Shown: positions 1-12,300 of the stretch, piece by piece
Layout of the letters: every line of letters starts with the position of its first letter
How positions within the stretch are numbered: position 1 is the stretch's first letter
From: Syngnathus acus
Lineage: Eukaryota; Chordata; Actinopteri; Syngnathiformes; Syngnathidae
Assembly: GCF_901709675.1 (NCBI RefSeq)
Contig: NC_051099.1
Location: forward strand, 5,768,001-5,832,000
Direction: 5' to 3'
DNA length: 64,000 bases
Translations under genes and position numbers: made by a program
The notes under the pieces: model-generated
The model's database searches: none
Told to the model about the DNA's origin: nothing
Seen by the model: the letters and a program-made list of their open reading frames with translations, nothing else

Positions 1-843
1 GACAAGCGACAAATGACTCCACAGTAGTCGATATCTGCAAATTCCTTATCTTCCCTTCCTCTTTTGTCCACTGTTGACTTTTCCAGACGTAGGGAAAGGA
101 GCTGTCAAGGGAGTGTGCGTTACGGTCAAAAGCCTTCAGCCTGAGTCGTGGCTCTCATCATTCAGCTATGCGCCATTTGCATAAGCAAAATGTGCCAGAG
201 AAAGCCCAGTCTGCATTAACAATCTCGAGATGGAACGTGGCATTCCCTGGCAGGACGGAGGGAAAAGGAAAAAAAAAAAAAAAACTCCATCCAATCCATC
301 ACTCACTCGAGTCGTTTGAATTTGGTCAAGCGTGAAACATTAATATTGTTCTAAGAAGCGAAGCGCTGCTTTTGCCGTCGTCGCAAGGAAAAATTTCCCG
401 TCTGTTCTTTCTTCACTGCTAGTCAGCGCTAATAATGGTGCCTTGAGATACCAAAAGAGTGTTTCTGTTTCCGTTTACCATCAAACTAACCATGAAATAA
501 ATAAAATTGGGTATTTCAAACAACCACTTATTACAGTTGCAACGCTCACAAATATCCCAGCTTCTACAAAACCATTTTCACATTTCTTCGTCACAACTTG
601 TCTAGTGTCAAGTCTGATAAAACAAACACATATTTACTTGCGAGAGGATGACAAATAATCTGTTGCCGCTCTTTTTAATCACCATTTAAATCATCTCCCC
701 CGCTGCCGCGATCCGCCGCTGCGGTCCTGTCGTTTTCCCTTTTATTTTTTGTTTTTGTGCGGCCTATCCCGTTTGCAGTCTGCACCTTCGCGGTCGTACA
801 TCACTTTTATGGCGCCCGCGTTGTCTGATAAGCTACCCGGCGC

Positions 844-857
844 GTTGCCATGACAAC
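844..857 (+). promoter_or_regulatory. RFX X-box-like motif
   Basis: The bases GTTGCCATGACAAC differ at one position from the palindromic RFX consensus GTTGCCATGGCAAC. A CREB-type half site (CGTCA) overlaps its right end at about 857-862. The surrounding 780-860 is locally richer in CG than its neighbours. RFX factors bind such sites in ciliary and neural promoters and enhancers. Function here is unproven and the motif alone can arise by chance. Confidence 0.3.
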
Positions 858-3800
858 GTCACATAAGGGGTTTGACGGAGGGTTACACCTGCAGCCTCGC
901 TCCAACTGACGGTCATGAGGCTGCAGGGCAAATAAGTCCTTCTTCGGCACTGCATGTTGAATAAAAGTGCAAGATGGCATTCATGCCGTAAGAGTACTGG
1001 GTCATCATAAAGATGCTTGATGACATTTTTCCTCCACGTCTATATTTTATCTCACCGGGCTACATTATTATTATTTTCTAGATCATTAATACCCCTGCCA
1101 GGCAGGATATCAGTCCTTTTCATTAATTTGCTTGTGTGTGACTTACTGGCTGTAGTTTTGTAATTATGGGCTGCTACTTTGACTTCATTCCATGACCTCA
1201 AGACGTTTAGCTCACAACTCGCCGGCTCGTAAGATTTGCTATATGACCATTTTTAATCAGAGATTTCAGCAAGTTAAAAAATGCCCCATTCTGGTTGCAG
1301 TTCAAAAAACAAATTAAAGCCTTGGTTGGAGTTTTTGTCTTGAAACTTTGTAAAGCAGCATGTGGCTCATCATCTCTTCAAACGAGCATCTTGGACGGAC
1401 GGCCATGTGTTTGTGTCAAATTGACACACCAAGGGTTTACATTGTTTCCAAGCCTGATGGACAGAGACTTGGGGAGAGCCCGTGTCCAACTCGGCACTTA
1501 CGATGGCCGAAGAAGCAGAAAGCCAGATGGCGCATTGTGGAGTGCCTGAGAGAGCCATTTGACCAGCGTCTTGTGTTTCTTCTTCTCCCCCGGCACAAAA
1601 AGCTGCGCAGGAGATAAAGCCAGGCCGAGGGGTCGACGAGTTGACGTACTGCCGATTCACCCGGACGACATCGGTGTTAGCCACAGGAATGTGACCGAGC
1701 TGGAAGATGCCTCGGGGGCTTTTGTTTGCGTAAATAAGCGTGACGTGTCGACGGGTCCGACACCAAAGATAAACGAACAGCATGTAGACGCTGAAACGAT
1801 TCTTCTAGCGTCCACCGGTCGTCGGGCGACTGCGGGTGCTTTATGGTCACATCACGTCAACCAGTTTGGCTAGCTTATCTCCTTTTACGCACAACCAGTC
1901 TGGACAACCACACCAAAACTGTTGAGGAACCATTTGGATCTTCTTCTGTGCTGCGCCCCCCCCCAGCTACGAGCATACTTCGCCCTCCCACGCCACCAAG
2001 CTGCTCCTCAGATATGTGTAAGCGTGGAAAACGTATGCCCGTGTCATCGGCTCTTTGCCAAGCAGCTTCTTTGTTACACCTCGTAAATACTCAGTGAAAA
2101 CGAGGTTGCGGTTTACGTGGCAAAGCGTAAGCGCGACACCTTCGGCAGGCCCGTAAATCCCCGCTAATAATCACACCGAGTTTATTTTGAAACGCTCCAC
2201 TTCCTCCGTACTAATCCTGTGCTGATGAAATGAAGTCTTTTCATTTATCGTTTGGCCAATTTGATGTCATGCTCTTCATCACACGCAAGTATTGAAAAAA
2301 AAAATAATAGACCCGATCAATAAGTCATCATCGGAACATGATAGCTTCAGTCCGCAAACAGGAGTTCATTTTTCACGCCGCTAAATGTGTCTTGTTTGTA
2401 AATACAGAAAAAAATATTTCTTTTAAAATGTCAAAGCTTTTTATGTATGATCATAGGAATGGATTAATTATGCAAATACAGATCCCACCCACTATTTATT
2501 TCCAACTAATGTTCTAGGCCCAACTTTTCAAACCCAACCACCTTTTTTTTCCCCCAGTTTCACAAACTTCAGGATGTATTACTTTTTGGACAAGCCTTTT
2601 CAATAATCCATCACTGCCTCTTTTCAAAGAAGCACTTTCCTTATGTAAATTTGATGTCTCGGAATTTGAGAATATCCAAGATTGACTGTCCTAATTGGGA
2701 ATTTTTATACATGGCGTGTCAATTCAACAATCCCAGGCATTGCAGAATTGTCCTGTCTACCAATGACCTCACTGAAAATGACAATATTGCGCGGTCGATC
2801 AGTTAGCATGCTAGGTATCACCATGTTGGTGGCTCTACCCCATCACCCATCTACTGGTCGCAGGTCCATCGATCATCTTTTTCTGCCAGTATTCCGGATG
2901 TTACGACTTGTCCTCCAGTCACTCTGTGACAAGAGAAGTCTTGTTTTACAACAGGCAACTTCCCTTTAGGGCTTGTTGTCTGTTTTTGACAAAGTACCTC
3001 CGCTGGTATTTGCCCGAGGTTGTCTCTCACTTGGATATAGTTGTCAGGCCATTAGTCACAACATATAAAAGCTTCCCCGGTTTGGTCAGAAGCTTCAGAC
3101 AGCTTCTTTTAGTGAATGGAAATTCATGGTCCCAACTTTTTCCTTGTTTCGAGTTCTTGGATCGCTCGCCCATCCAAGTAGGTTAACATCTAGGCTCTGA
3201 TCAAATTGGATATTCGTATGGCCACGTAAGAAAAACATTTGAAGGACTCTTCCTGGATTATTCTGATTAATAAAACAATTTTCTGTGGCCCCCATACAGA
3301 TTAGGCAAGCCATTGTGTGTTTTGGTCCCAAAATAAAAAGGCATATTCAAAGAAAGTGGCACATACAAATAAATGCAAAAAAAGCTTTAATATCATTCTC
3401 AAGAGAGGATGAAGGAACAGAGGAGGATATGAGCGGAAGCGAGAACAATACCACCCACAGATAAATGTCATAATGACAAAATAAATCTCTTCATTCAACT
3501 GGAAGAAGGCTGGTCAGTGATCCGATCCAACACACGTGTAGGAAGACACGATGACTGGCGTGTCGCTGATAGCGCCGTGTGCACGCGCTATTGTCCCAAA
3601 ATCTAAAAATGGTGGACTCTGCTTCTTGTAAAGTCGACTGGGATTGGCTACTTGCTACCCTAACGAAGACAACACTTCTGGAGACCTGATTATTTGTATG
3701 TCCATCCCTGGACAAGGATATGAAACCAGTTCTGTCACCAGCCATTATACCTTGTGCGATATGGCTTAGTAATGATCCATAAACGGAAAGAGCCGAGCTT

Positions 3801-6800
3801 CTCCGTAATGGATCTGTGTATCTATTTCAGGCACCGTTGGCCACGTCCCCCCCTGTTTATCATTGAAGCCGGCCGGTCGGCTACATTTGGGTGTGAAAAC
3901 GCCGACTCAATCACCTGCGCCGGAGACGGCGGCGCTGTCACGGCTGGCTGCCGATCCGTCTATGGAAATGTGCCAATGCTGCATTGGTTGTTTGCCTGTC
4001 TGACACAGCGGCTCCCTCCAGCGTCATTCATATTCATGAGCGAGACCTTGGATCGCTCCCGGGACTCGTCCCTGTCGACTCAGGCTCCCTTCCTGCACTT
4101 CAACTCGTGACAAGATGACATCTCGCCCTCTATCCCCCCGGTGATATGAACACCCACTCAGACAATTCCAGAAATATAATCAACAGGTCCATAAATGTAT
4201 TTTGGAGAAGGCCATATCTACTGCATACCGCAGGGTTGCTGTAAACCCGGGATTATGCACTCACTTTTGCAAACGTCTGTTTGGTTTTCCTCTTCACATC
4301 CCCAAATTTGTCACATAGATCTAGAATCTTCTGTACTTCCGTCTCAGTTTTTAGGAGATGAGAAACTAAGGGCTAGTCCGCTATTCGCGCTAATAGCAAA
4401 AGGGAGGCTCTGTCTGATTTGTCCGCCCCCACCCTACTGGCAACAGAACAGTCCTGCGGGTTTGACGCAATAGTCTTGGCTACAACAATTAAATTGGTTA
4501 GATCCTGCACCAAATCAGCATGATAAGTTGTCCTGTTACAAATCACGGTTGGAGATACCTCATTATGATGGCTGATGTTTCGAGAAACTCCAACACCCTG
4601 CGGTGGTTTGGATGGCATCCTGCAACGAAGCAGGCTGTTTTTGGGCTAACGCAGGAACTATCGTTAAAAAAGATGGAAACACAAGAAAGCGTCTTTTCAA
4701 ATGAATGGGCTCCAATTATTGCCTGGGAGGGGGAGGGAAAAAAAGAATGTGTGATATTAAAAGGCCAATCAAGAAGACTGTGGCAAAATTGTCGAGTTAA
4801 ATTATTCAGGGAGACATTACTCATCAGAGAGCGGGATTTTGAATAATGCAAGCGGTTATGACTTCAAATAAGCTGTGCGCAGCTGTACGCCATTCAAAAG
4901 TTCCCGTTCATAAGTCAGGGAATCGGTAATTGCTCGTAATGGCACTTTTCTCCCAGAAGAAAATGCAGACAAAACAATCAATAAAATTACAATGAAATAC
5001 CAAGTGTGAAGAGACTGGAGTGTGCTTAAAGTGCGGCTCACGGACATTTTAGCCTCGTACCTGTTTTATGTCATTAAAAAAATTATAAAATGCTGGTTTG
5101 GAGTGCAGTACAACAAAGGCCTTTAATAAAATAAATTATTGTCAGGAAGCAGCCAAGGCATTAGCTATTTTAAATGGCAGTTGAACTTGTAATTTCCTAC
5201 ATGAATGCTTAGAATTTTTTTTTCCCCTTTGCTATTTCACTCGAATGCTGGCATCGAGCAGATTTTTTATTTTTTTTTACTGGTCTCGCTTGAGGGGGCC
5301 AAGTTAATGCCCAAAATGAGAGTATGTCTATAGAACAGCACATTTATATTATATATTAGTTTGTATGTATTATCTTGGTATAAAAACATTTCCAAATTAA
5401 TTTCTGGATAAAACAATATGTCCCATAATCAGGCCGTTGCTCTCCTCTGCATGTGAGTTAGTCAGCTGTTCAGTTTTATCAATGAGGACCGAAGGCCGGC
5501 AATAGTTACACTGACGGAACTTTGAAAGTCATGCCCAAAAGCAATATTCCACACAGTCAGCAATAGTTCAAATGAAAGATAAAGTGGGTTGAATATCGAT
5601 CCTTGCGGCGCCCCGTGGGGCCTTCTGACCCTCCAACATGATTTCCAGTGGGAACAAAATGGCTTCTAAAATGCCTACGACATCCATTTCTGCAGTAACG
5701 CTGTCTTCCGAGCTAAAACAAAAATATGCTCACTTGAAAGATTTTGGGATAGTAACCCTCCCCTTGGAAAACATACTGTAAAAAGCGAACTCCCCGACTG
5801 TAAAAACTGTTTCTACTCAAACATAAAAAATCTTTACAAGGTTGTACTGAAATTTCAAGTCTGAGAGAGAAATGTATCATCAGTTTGATTTGACTTTTGG
5901 GTTCAGCTGAGATTCCGGAACAACGCCGTTTGACTTGTGCCTGTGTTTACAGATATGAGGGTAAACAAATATGTTCCGGGGCTGATTTGTCTTTGGGGCG
6001 ATGCATTAAGAAACAAAATGGGGTCGTTTTCATTTCTAATTTGAAACATTTGCCATTTAACGCAATTAGCTTTGCCATTTGCCACAGCTTGCTAGTTTTA
6101 GTCACAGTCGTTTTCAAATGACGGTTATATGAAGACAAATTTGATATCTGCTTTTAATCGGTGTTTAATATTCAGTACTGCAGCGTAACCTTTAACACCA
6201 CTGTGTTCAGAAAGCCACTATCGGAAGTCGTACGAGGATTCCGTCTGACCTCTTTGTGACTCGAGCTGGCAAAACAGGTTTCAGATGAACTTGTGGTTTT
6301 TCATCCGCATCATTTTGTTTTGAGTTGTGGAGATACATAATTATTGTAGCTGGTTGGAGGAGAAAAAGGCTTTAAAACCGGACCTCTTGCCCTTTTGCGG
6401 CTTTGAAAGAAAACTTGCCGTCCTGAAATGAACCGTCTGTGGTGGTTTGTCGATCGTCCGAAAAAGTTTTTTGTTTTTAACAGCTTTGCTTTTTTTTGTT
6501 TCTTCCATGTGTGCCCGCCGTCCTTTGCGACCTCTTCATATCACCATGAAGGTAAGAACTTGCCTTTCATAACTGCTGATGTTTTTGAAACACTTTTAAT
6601 AAGCTGCATAGGAGGAAAACGACACTCTTCTGTCTTCCCGTTTCCCTTCCTGCGGCACTTTACGAAACCGCACGCACATGTGTGATCCGTTAGAAAAATG
6701 TCACAACTGAAGTGACTTTTTATTCCGCGAGTTGTTGTCAGAAAAAAATCTGTCATACATCAGTTGTTTTCATTCCTTGAACACTTAGCGTTAGCATTAA

Positions 6801-9307
6801 GATCAACCGGAAAGCTAAAATGTGGCATAAATAGCCTGAAGCCACTTTTGAAGCAATGTTTAAGATTTGCCTACTCTTATCTCAAAGCGCCACTCTATAG
6901 TTCTCTCCCGAAACCAAACTCGTGCGCTGGACTGATTTGAGCGTGGCAGCAATTAGGGATCACATCCGCCGAGTTTTTTTTTCTTGAGATGATTCAGAAG
7001 CACTGATCCTTGTGATGCTTGAGTTTTTCGAGAGTTGGGATAAACGGGAGGGGGCCTGGTGTGATGTCTGATGTCGTTGCTTTGATACGCTTTGCATTTA
7101 GGAGATAAGGACTTATTGGGTGCAGCATTCAATTAAGAAGTGACAGAGTGCGACCTTATCAGCTTTCATATGACAGAGTCCTCTAAAGATGCTAAAAGGC
7201 CTCTGGGGCCACACTATGGTGTACTTGCTCTCCAATGATTGAGGCATTGAATCTTTTTTTTCTTTTCTTACCTCCAGTGAAAGAAATTGTACTTTTAACC
7301 TCTAGCATCCAGTTTTGGTCCCGTTCAAGAGCCCGGCTTTCAATGACCTCTGCGATTGCATAACAAGTTGTCATTATTATGAAACAAAACAGATTCAATT
7401 GGGCGCACGCGAGAATGCCACGCAGAAAGAAAAAACAAAAGCACACAGAACGCAAGGGAAAAAAGGAATAGGATTTTCTTTGTGACTTATCTCCCAAGAG
7501 CTTCCACAGCAATACAAAATCTAATCTGCGCTGTTTTTTTTTTTCTTTTGTGTGTGTGCGTGTAGGCTTTGTTTTCCCTGGTGACTGTCGTTTTTCTTTG
7601 TGACTCACTCACGTAGCTCCAATTCCAGGAAATAAAGCCCAAGGAGATGTTGGCACTAGAAGTCTCCAGATTCACATGTGAAGCGGGAAAAAAAACATTT
7701 GTGAGACAAATAAATTTAACGTGAACGTTGTAATTGGATGAGGAAAAGAAACACACAAGCAACATTGTCATTTTAACCGCCGCCGCTCACTCAAATGATG
7801 GCTTTGTTCTCGTAAAATAGTTTTTTCGTTTAGTTTCGTAAAACACAGCATTTCAAAACTTCTTCACGTTTTAGTCCATCATGACTTTTCTTATAAAGTT
7901 ACCAAAACAATGGTGGTTTGATGTTCAATAGCTTCCTGTTAATATGAAAGAACATTTGAAATTTTTACATGAAAGAAATCATAATGTTAGGACTGCTCAA
8001 AATTGTTCCTTTATTCCTGTAATGTTACATTTTTGCGGTTAAAAAAAACAATGCTGCCAATTTTGTGTAATCATCCCCTAAAACAAAAATATTTAAGTGC
8101 ATCCGTGCGCAAAACTTGGTATTGATGTCTAGACAAGTCTGTCATTTGGCCTCCTTATCACTCCTTTTAGGTCACTTGGCCCTCCTGCTATCAGCAGCGG
8201 CCTTTTGAGCGCGCAGATAAACCGAGCGTGGCGGCGTCTGTTGCAGTTCCGAAAGCATCCCGCGCCTCATCGTCATTCCTCAGGAGTGTGTGGCAACAGC
8301 ATGTTTTTTTTTTTCTGGCATTTCTTTGTGTCAAGTCAGCGCAGTGACCACAGCGACTGGAATGTTATGTGTTCCCAATGAGACGTTACAGTTTGAAAGC
8401 TGCGGCTGCAGATTTTTTCACTCATGCTCGCGGTCCAGGGCTGTTTAAAGTTAGGACCTCCCCCAGGGTTGTTTCTTTTCATGCTTGATTGACTGTTGAG
8501 TCCAATGATGCAAAAAAAAATCATTCTGTGAGGTTGCTGCGTCACATTTATTTTGGTCATTCTTAAGGAAGAAATGTTTTCTTGCTTTCTCGCCGTCTCC
8601 TTGACATTCAACAGATGCTCGGCAGGGTGGCGGAAGTGTGCTAAAAATAATTGTGTGTGCGTGTCGGTGATAATGTCCATGCGTGTGCTTGCGTGCGTGT
8701 TGCCTATCGGTGCTGAAAAGTGGCCGGCCGTCATTACCGTCTGACGGAGGTCAGCATGAAGGGGCTTTCCAATCTTCTTTCTCGCGCTCCTGCCATCTTT
8801 GTTTATGTAAGCCCGCCCCCAAGATTGAATAGGCTCAGTTTAGGTAGCGTTCCATTTGAAATTAATTTATGGACTTTGCGTCCAAATGATGGATTTGATG
8901 ACAATTCAAAGTCTGTCAAGAGAATTACGCAACAGTGAGCAGCAAGCAAACTTGCAGTTGAGTTACTCCATCCTGAAAGATGTTATGACACATCAGCAAA
9001 ACAAGGCCAAAAAATATATGCAAGTATGGCACAATCAATATGTATCCCGCCTCCGGGCAGCGGCGTAAACTGCACACTCTATTTTTTTGTTTTTTGTTTT
9101 AGTACACTATAAACTTTGTCTATGAATCACGCCCTTACACTTTAAGAGACCAAATAAGGATTCCTTTTAGTTTTGCTGCGTGTTTTATTTACCGCGCGTA
9201 GCTCGTCGCTAGCCAAACCCTGCGAGGTCGTAAACGGGACCCCGCGTCGCTCTGCAAAACAACACTCGAGTGTCCTTGTCGGCGTCTCCACCTGCCTCAG
9301 TATTAGT

Positions 9308-9324
9308 CCCCCCCCCCCCCCCCC
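9308..9324 (+). repeat. poly-C run
   Basis: Seventeen consecutive C residues. It lies just left of a CG-richer segment (9190-9420) that also carries an RFX-like motif. Such runs vary in length between individuals and are prone to sequencing error. Confidence 0.9.
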
Positions 9325-9361
9325 TGTCGGCTCCTAGCGTCCTATTGGAGGAGAGGCGGGC

Positions 9362-9375
9362 GTTACCATGGCAAC
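9362..9375 (+). promoter_or_regulatory. RFX X-box-like motif beside CCAAT and GC boxes
   Basis: GTTACCATGGCAAC matches the RFX X-box palindrome (GTNRCC-AT-GGYAAC) at every constrained position. About 20 bases to the left are an inverted CCAAT box (ATTGG, about 9345-9349) and a GC box (GGCGGG, about 9356-9361). This is the usual furniture of a TATA-less promoter or strong enhancer. No exon with a clear product was found on either side, so it may be an intronic enhancer, an unrecognised promoter or chance. Confidence 0.35.
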
Positions 9376-12300
9376 TGCAGCCAGCGGACTGCGCGAGAAG
9401 GGCCTGGTGGCTGCTAATGCGTGTGTAGGTGTCTGAAAGACGATGCCTCGCCCGTGCCTGAATGAAAGTGTTGATTAGCGGAAACGGGGATGACATCATT
9501 CCATTGTCGGAACGCAAATGGATGAGTGAGGACCACCTCAGCGGTCTGGCGAATCATCTTCTCGACTTGGGTCTGTGCCACTGCGGCAAGTCGTACTCCC
9601 CAATGTTTACGCTTTGTGACACGTGAAGTGGTTGGAGTGCAGTTTACGCCAGGAAATAACTGTCTACCTGTATATGTGCTCCTCTTGCATAATTTCACGG
9701 TGGAACAGAAGAGCCACTTGGTTCAACGCTTTTACTTTCCAATGGGGAGCTCCGGCTGGAAAGCTGAGCGTTTTTCTTCAGATAAATCTTTGGATCTTAA
9801 TCAAAACTCTGCCAACGGTCACCTTGACCTCCTCTCTGGAGGCGCCATCAAAGAAACAGGCTCTACCAAGTCCCGGAACCGACCTGCCGCAAAACAAATG
9901 ATGACACCCCGTGTAGCGTTTATTCATCGCTTTCCTTGCGCAAAGAATCAAAAGGCCAGATTCCCCCCCCCACGGCTTTCCGTTTGGGATCTTTCGCACG
10001 TTCCGTGCAATTGTTCTGATGAATAATTCTGTTTCCGCTTCAACTTGAAAATTTAAGGATGTTCTCGCTCATCCACGGCCGACTCGGTTTACGCTTCTGT
10101 GGCGCTCGTGCATGAAAGCAGGCGGTGGGAGTGAGCGTTTTAGAGCCGGCGTCCCTCAGGGCCTCGGCGGTTGGCATCGAGCCTTGTAGCTCAGCGCCTC
10201 TCCAATGAGAAGCTCCTCTGATCTCAACTTGTAGCAGGATCCTTTCGTGGTGCGTGACGACTTTCATGTCAAAAAGCTTGGCGGCTGTCTTCGCGGCTGA
10301 TTTATATTTGATCCAAGATCATTATATAATGAAGTATCCGGTGTGCTTTCGATTTGTTGCTTGTGCGTCATTTAAACGACAACTGAATAAGATCTGAAAG
10401 CAGATGCAATCTACAAGCAACACCGGAATTTCCATGTAACCTTCAAAATGTTCTTGCCGTAAGCAATCAATTTGCGAGCTGGGAGAAAGCGACCTTTGCT
10501 CCATTGTTTGTTCCAATCTTGCCGTTTGTATTAAAGCATTGACGCCGAACGAACACGGCCCTGCTACCCCGTGGATTTATTTTTAATTACCGTAAGTCGT
10601 CGTGGCCACGTCACGCACAAAGTCCTACGCGTCGCCGGTTGGGGAATGCTTGTAACGCCTGGTTTTGTTGCGCCGTGCTTTCCCATAGTCTCCCAACGCC
10701 CGCCACGCGTTTATGAAATCGTCAAGCGGAACGTTAGCGCTACAAGCGAGGGCTCTCGGCGGAGCCGTTAATTGGACACCGGCTCGTTAGGCAGCGATAA
10801 CGTTCAAATGTGTCAACTATTGTTAATATGCTGATGTTTTGGAGGGGATTTATTATATGAAGTTGTGATTGGGAACAGGAGCCGCTTGTAAACAAGACCA
10901 CGGTTTACTTGACTTCCTTTCGCCTCCCGTCCAAAACGTTGCCGCTGACACGCCAATCAAAGAGGAAAATGCTTCGGCTTTGGGCGCCAAATGTTTTCAA
11001 GCCACGAGACCAAAGAACGTCAAGCCGCAGGGATGCCGGCGTCCTTTGCAGCCGACCAAACCCAATAAGCCATCAAAGTGTGCTTTTGATACTTTTAATT
11101 TCTTTCTTGGCATTGAAATATATGATGTTTTTTAAAAAATAAAATGGTCTACATGAGCCCGAAGGGAGTCGACGTGTTCATTTCCTTTCTGTCTTTCTAT
11201 GCACACGCGCATAATTGGTATAGAGAGGGTCGGCATGGAAAAAAAAAAAAAAAAAGAGCTATATCTCAGATTAATTCCTGTCAGCTGTGGCAGTGGAAAT
11301 AAATGGCTTTGGGAATTGGGGCTGTGCTCGGCGCACGCAAGGAACCAAGCTAAATTTAGCCACCTTTGGAAAAAAGCGGGAGATGGCGGAGGAGGCCACA
11401 AAACGGGCACTGGTGGGTAAAAATGGAGCACCCGCCTGCTGCTGGGATGTTGACAGGGTGCGAGATGCCCAAAAGATCCACTTGGAGCTTTCTTAATCCG
11501 AGGCAATCGAGTCGTCCCGATGACTGCACCAAAATAGAAGCGTGTTGGATTACATGACTGGCGGATGTCACGTTCGTGGAAATGGATCAAGTATTGTGTC
11601 GTAAGCGTAAAACGATTTGTGTTTGACCTTCCTTCTTCTGTATGGAAGTACGGCAATACCAAAACTAAAATAAAAAATCGAAAAAGAACCCTAAAAACTT
11701 TAAAAAAAAGAAAGATATCGCTTCAATGGTAGTACTTTTTAGATGTAAAAAATAATAAAATGGAGTTTTATAAGCATTTTTGTTTATTTCTTTAATTAAG
11801 GATTTTTAAAAAAAAATTATTTTGTCCATCAAATGAGTCCGTATGGAATCATTTGGTGCCAATTCAGCAGCAGACGTCTACAATTTTCGACCTCGGCCTC
11901 TGAAATGGCGGCTTGTGTACATCACGCGCCCCGAGGGAAACCTCCTGTCAGTCTACGAGCTTGTCCTTATTGAGCGTGCCAAAATGTGAGGTCAACAAAC
12001 ACCTTGCCGCCAACGTATATAAATCAGACCGAGTCCAACACAACAATCGCGGCGTAGTAACACGCCTTGAAAGTAAATCAGCGCCAGCTATTCTTTAGTG
12101 CGCCGCCGGGCCGGACAAAGTGACACATTTGCAAAGTTCCAGCCTGTCTTTCTTTTGTTTCTCTTTTGCCTCTCATGTAGTCAAAGTGTCTTTTGTGCAA
12201 AGGTTGCACAATTTGAATAGCGAAAATAAGATGTTGCCACTTTGTATTTTCTACCTCTTGCGCCAAAAGAAAAGCCTTTTTTTCTTTTCTTTTATTCTTT

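Noticed and set aside
9526-10026. 166-codon + strand frame near the RFX-like motif
   Set aside because: Tempting because of the promoter-like patch at 9340-9375, but the translation shows no domain and no conserved pattern.
11132-11662. 176-codon minus-strand frame in the 5' non-coding region
   Set aside because: Composition follows local base content, it crosses a poly-T/A run, and no domain is recognisable.
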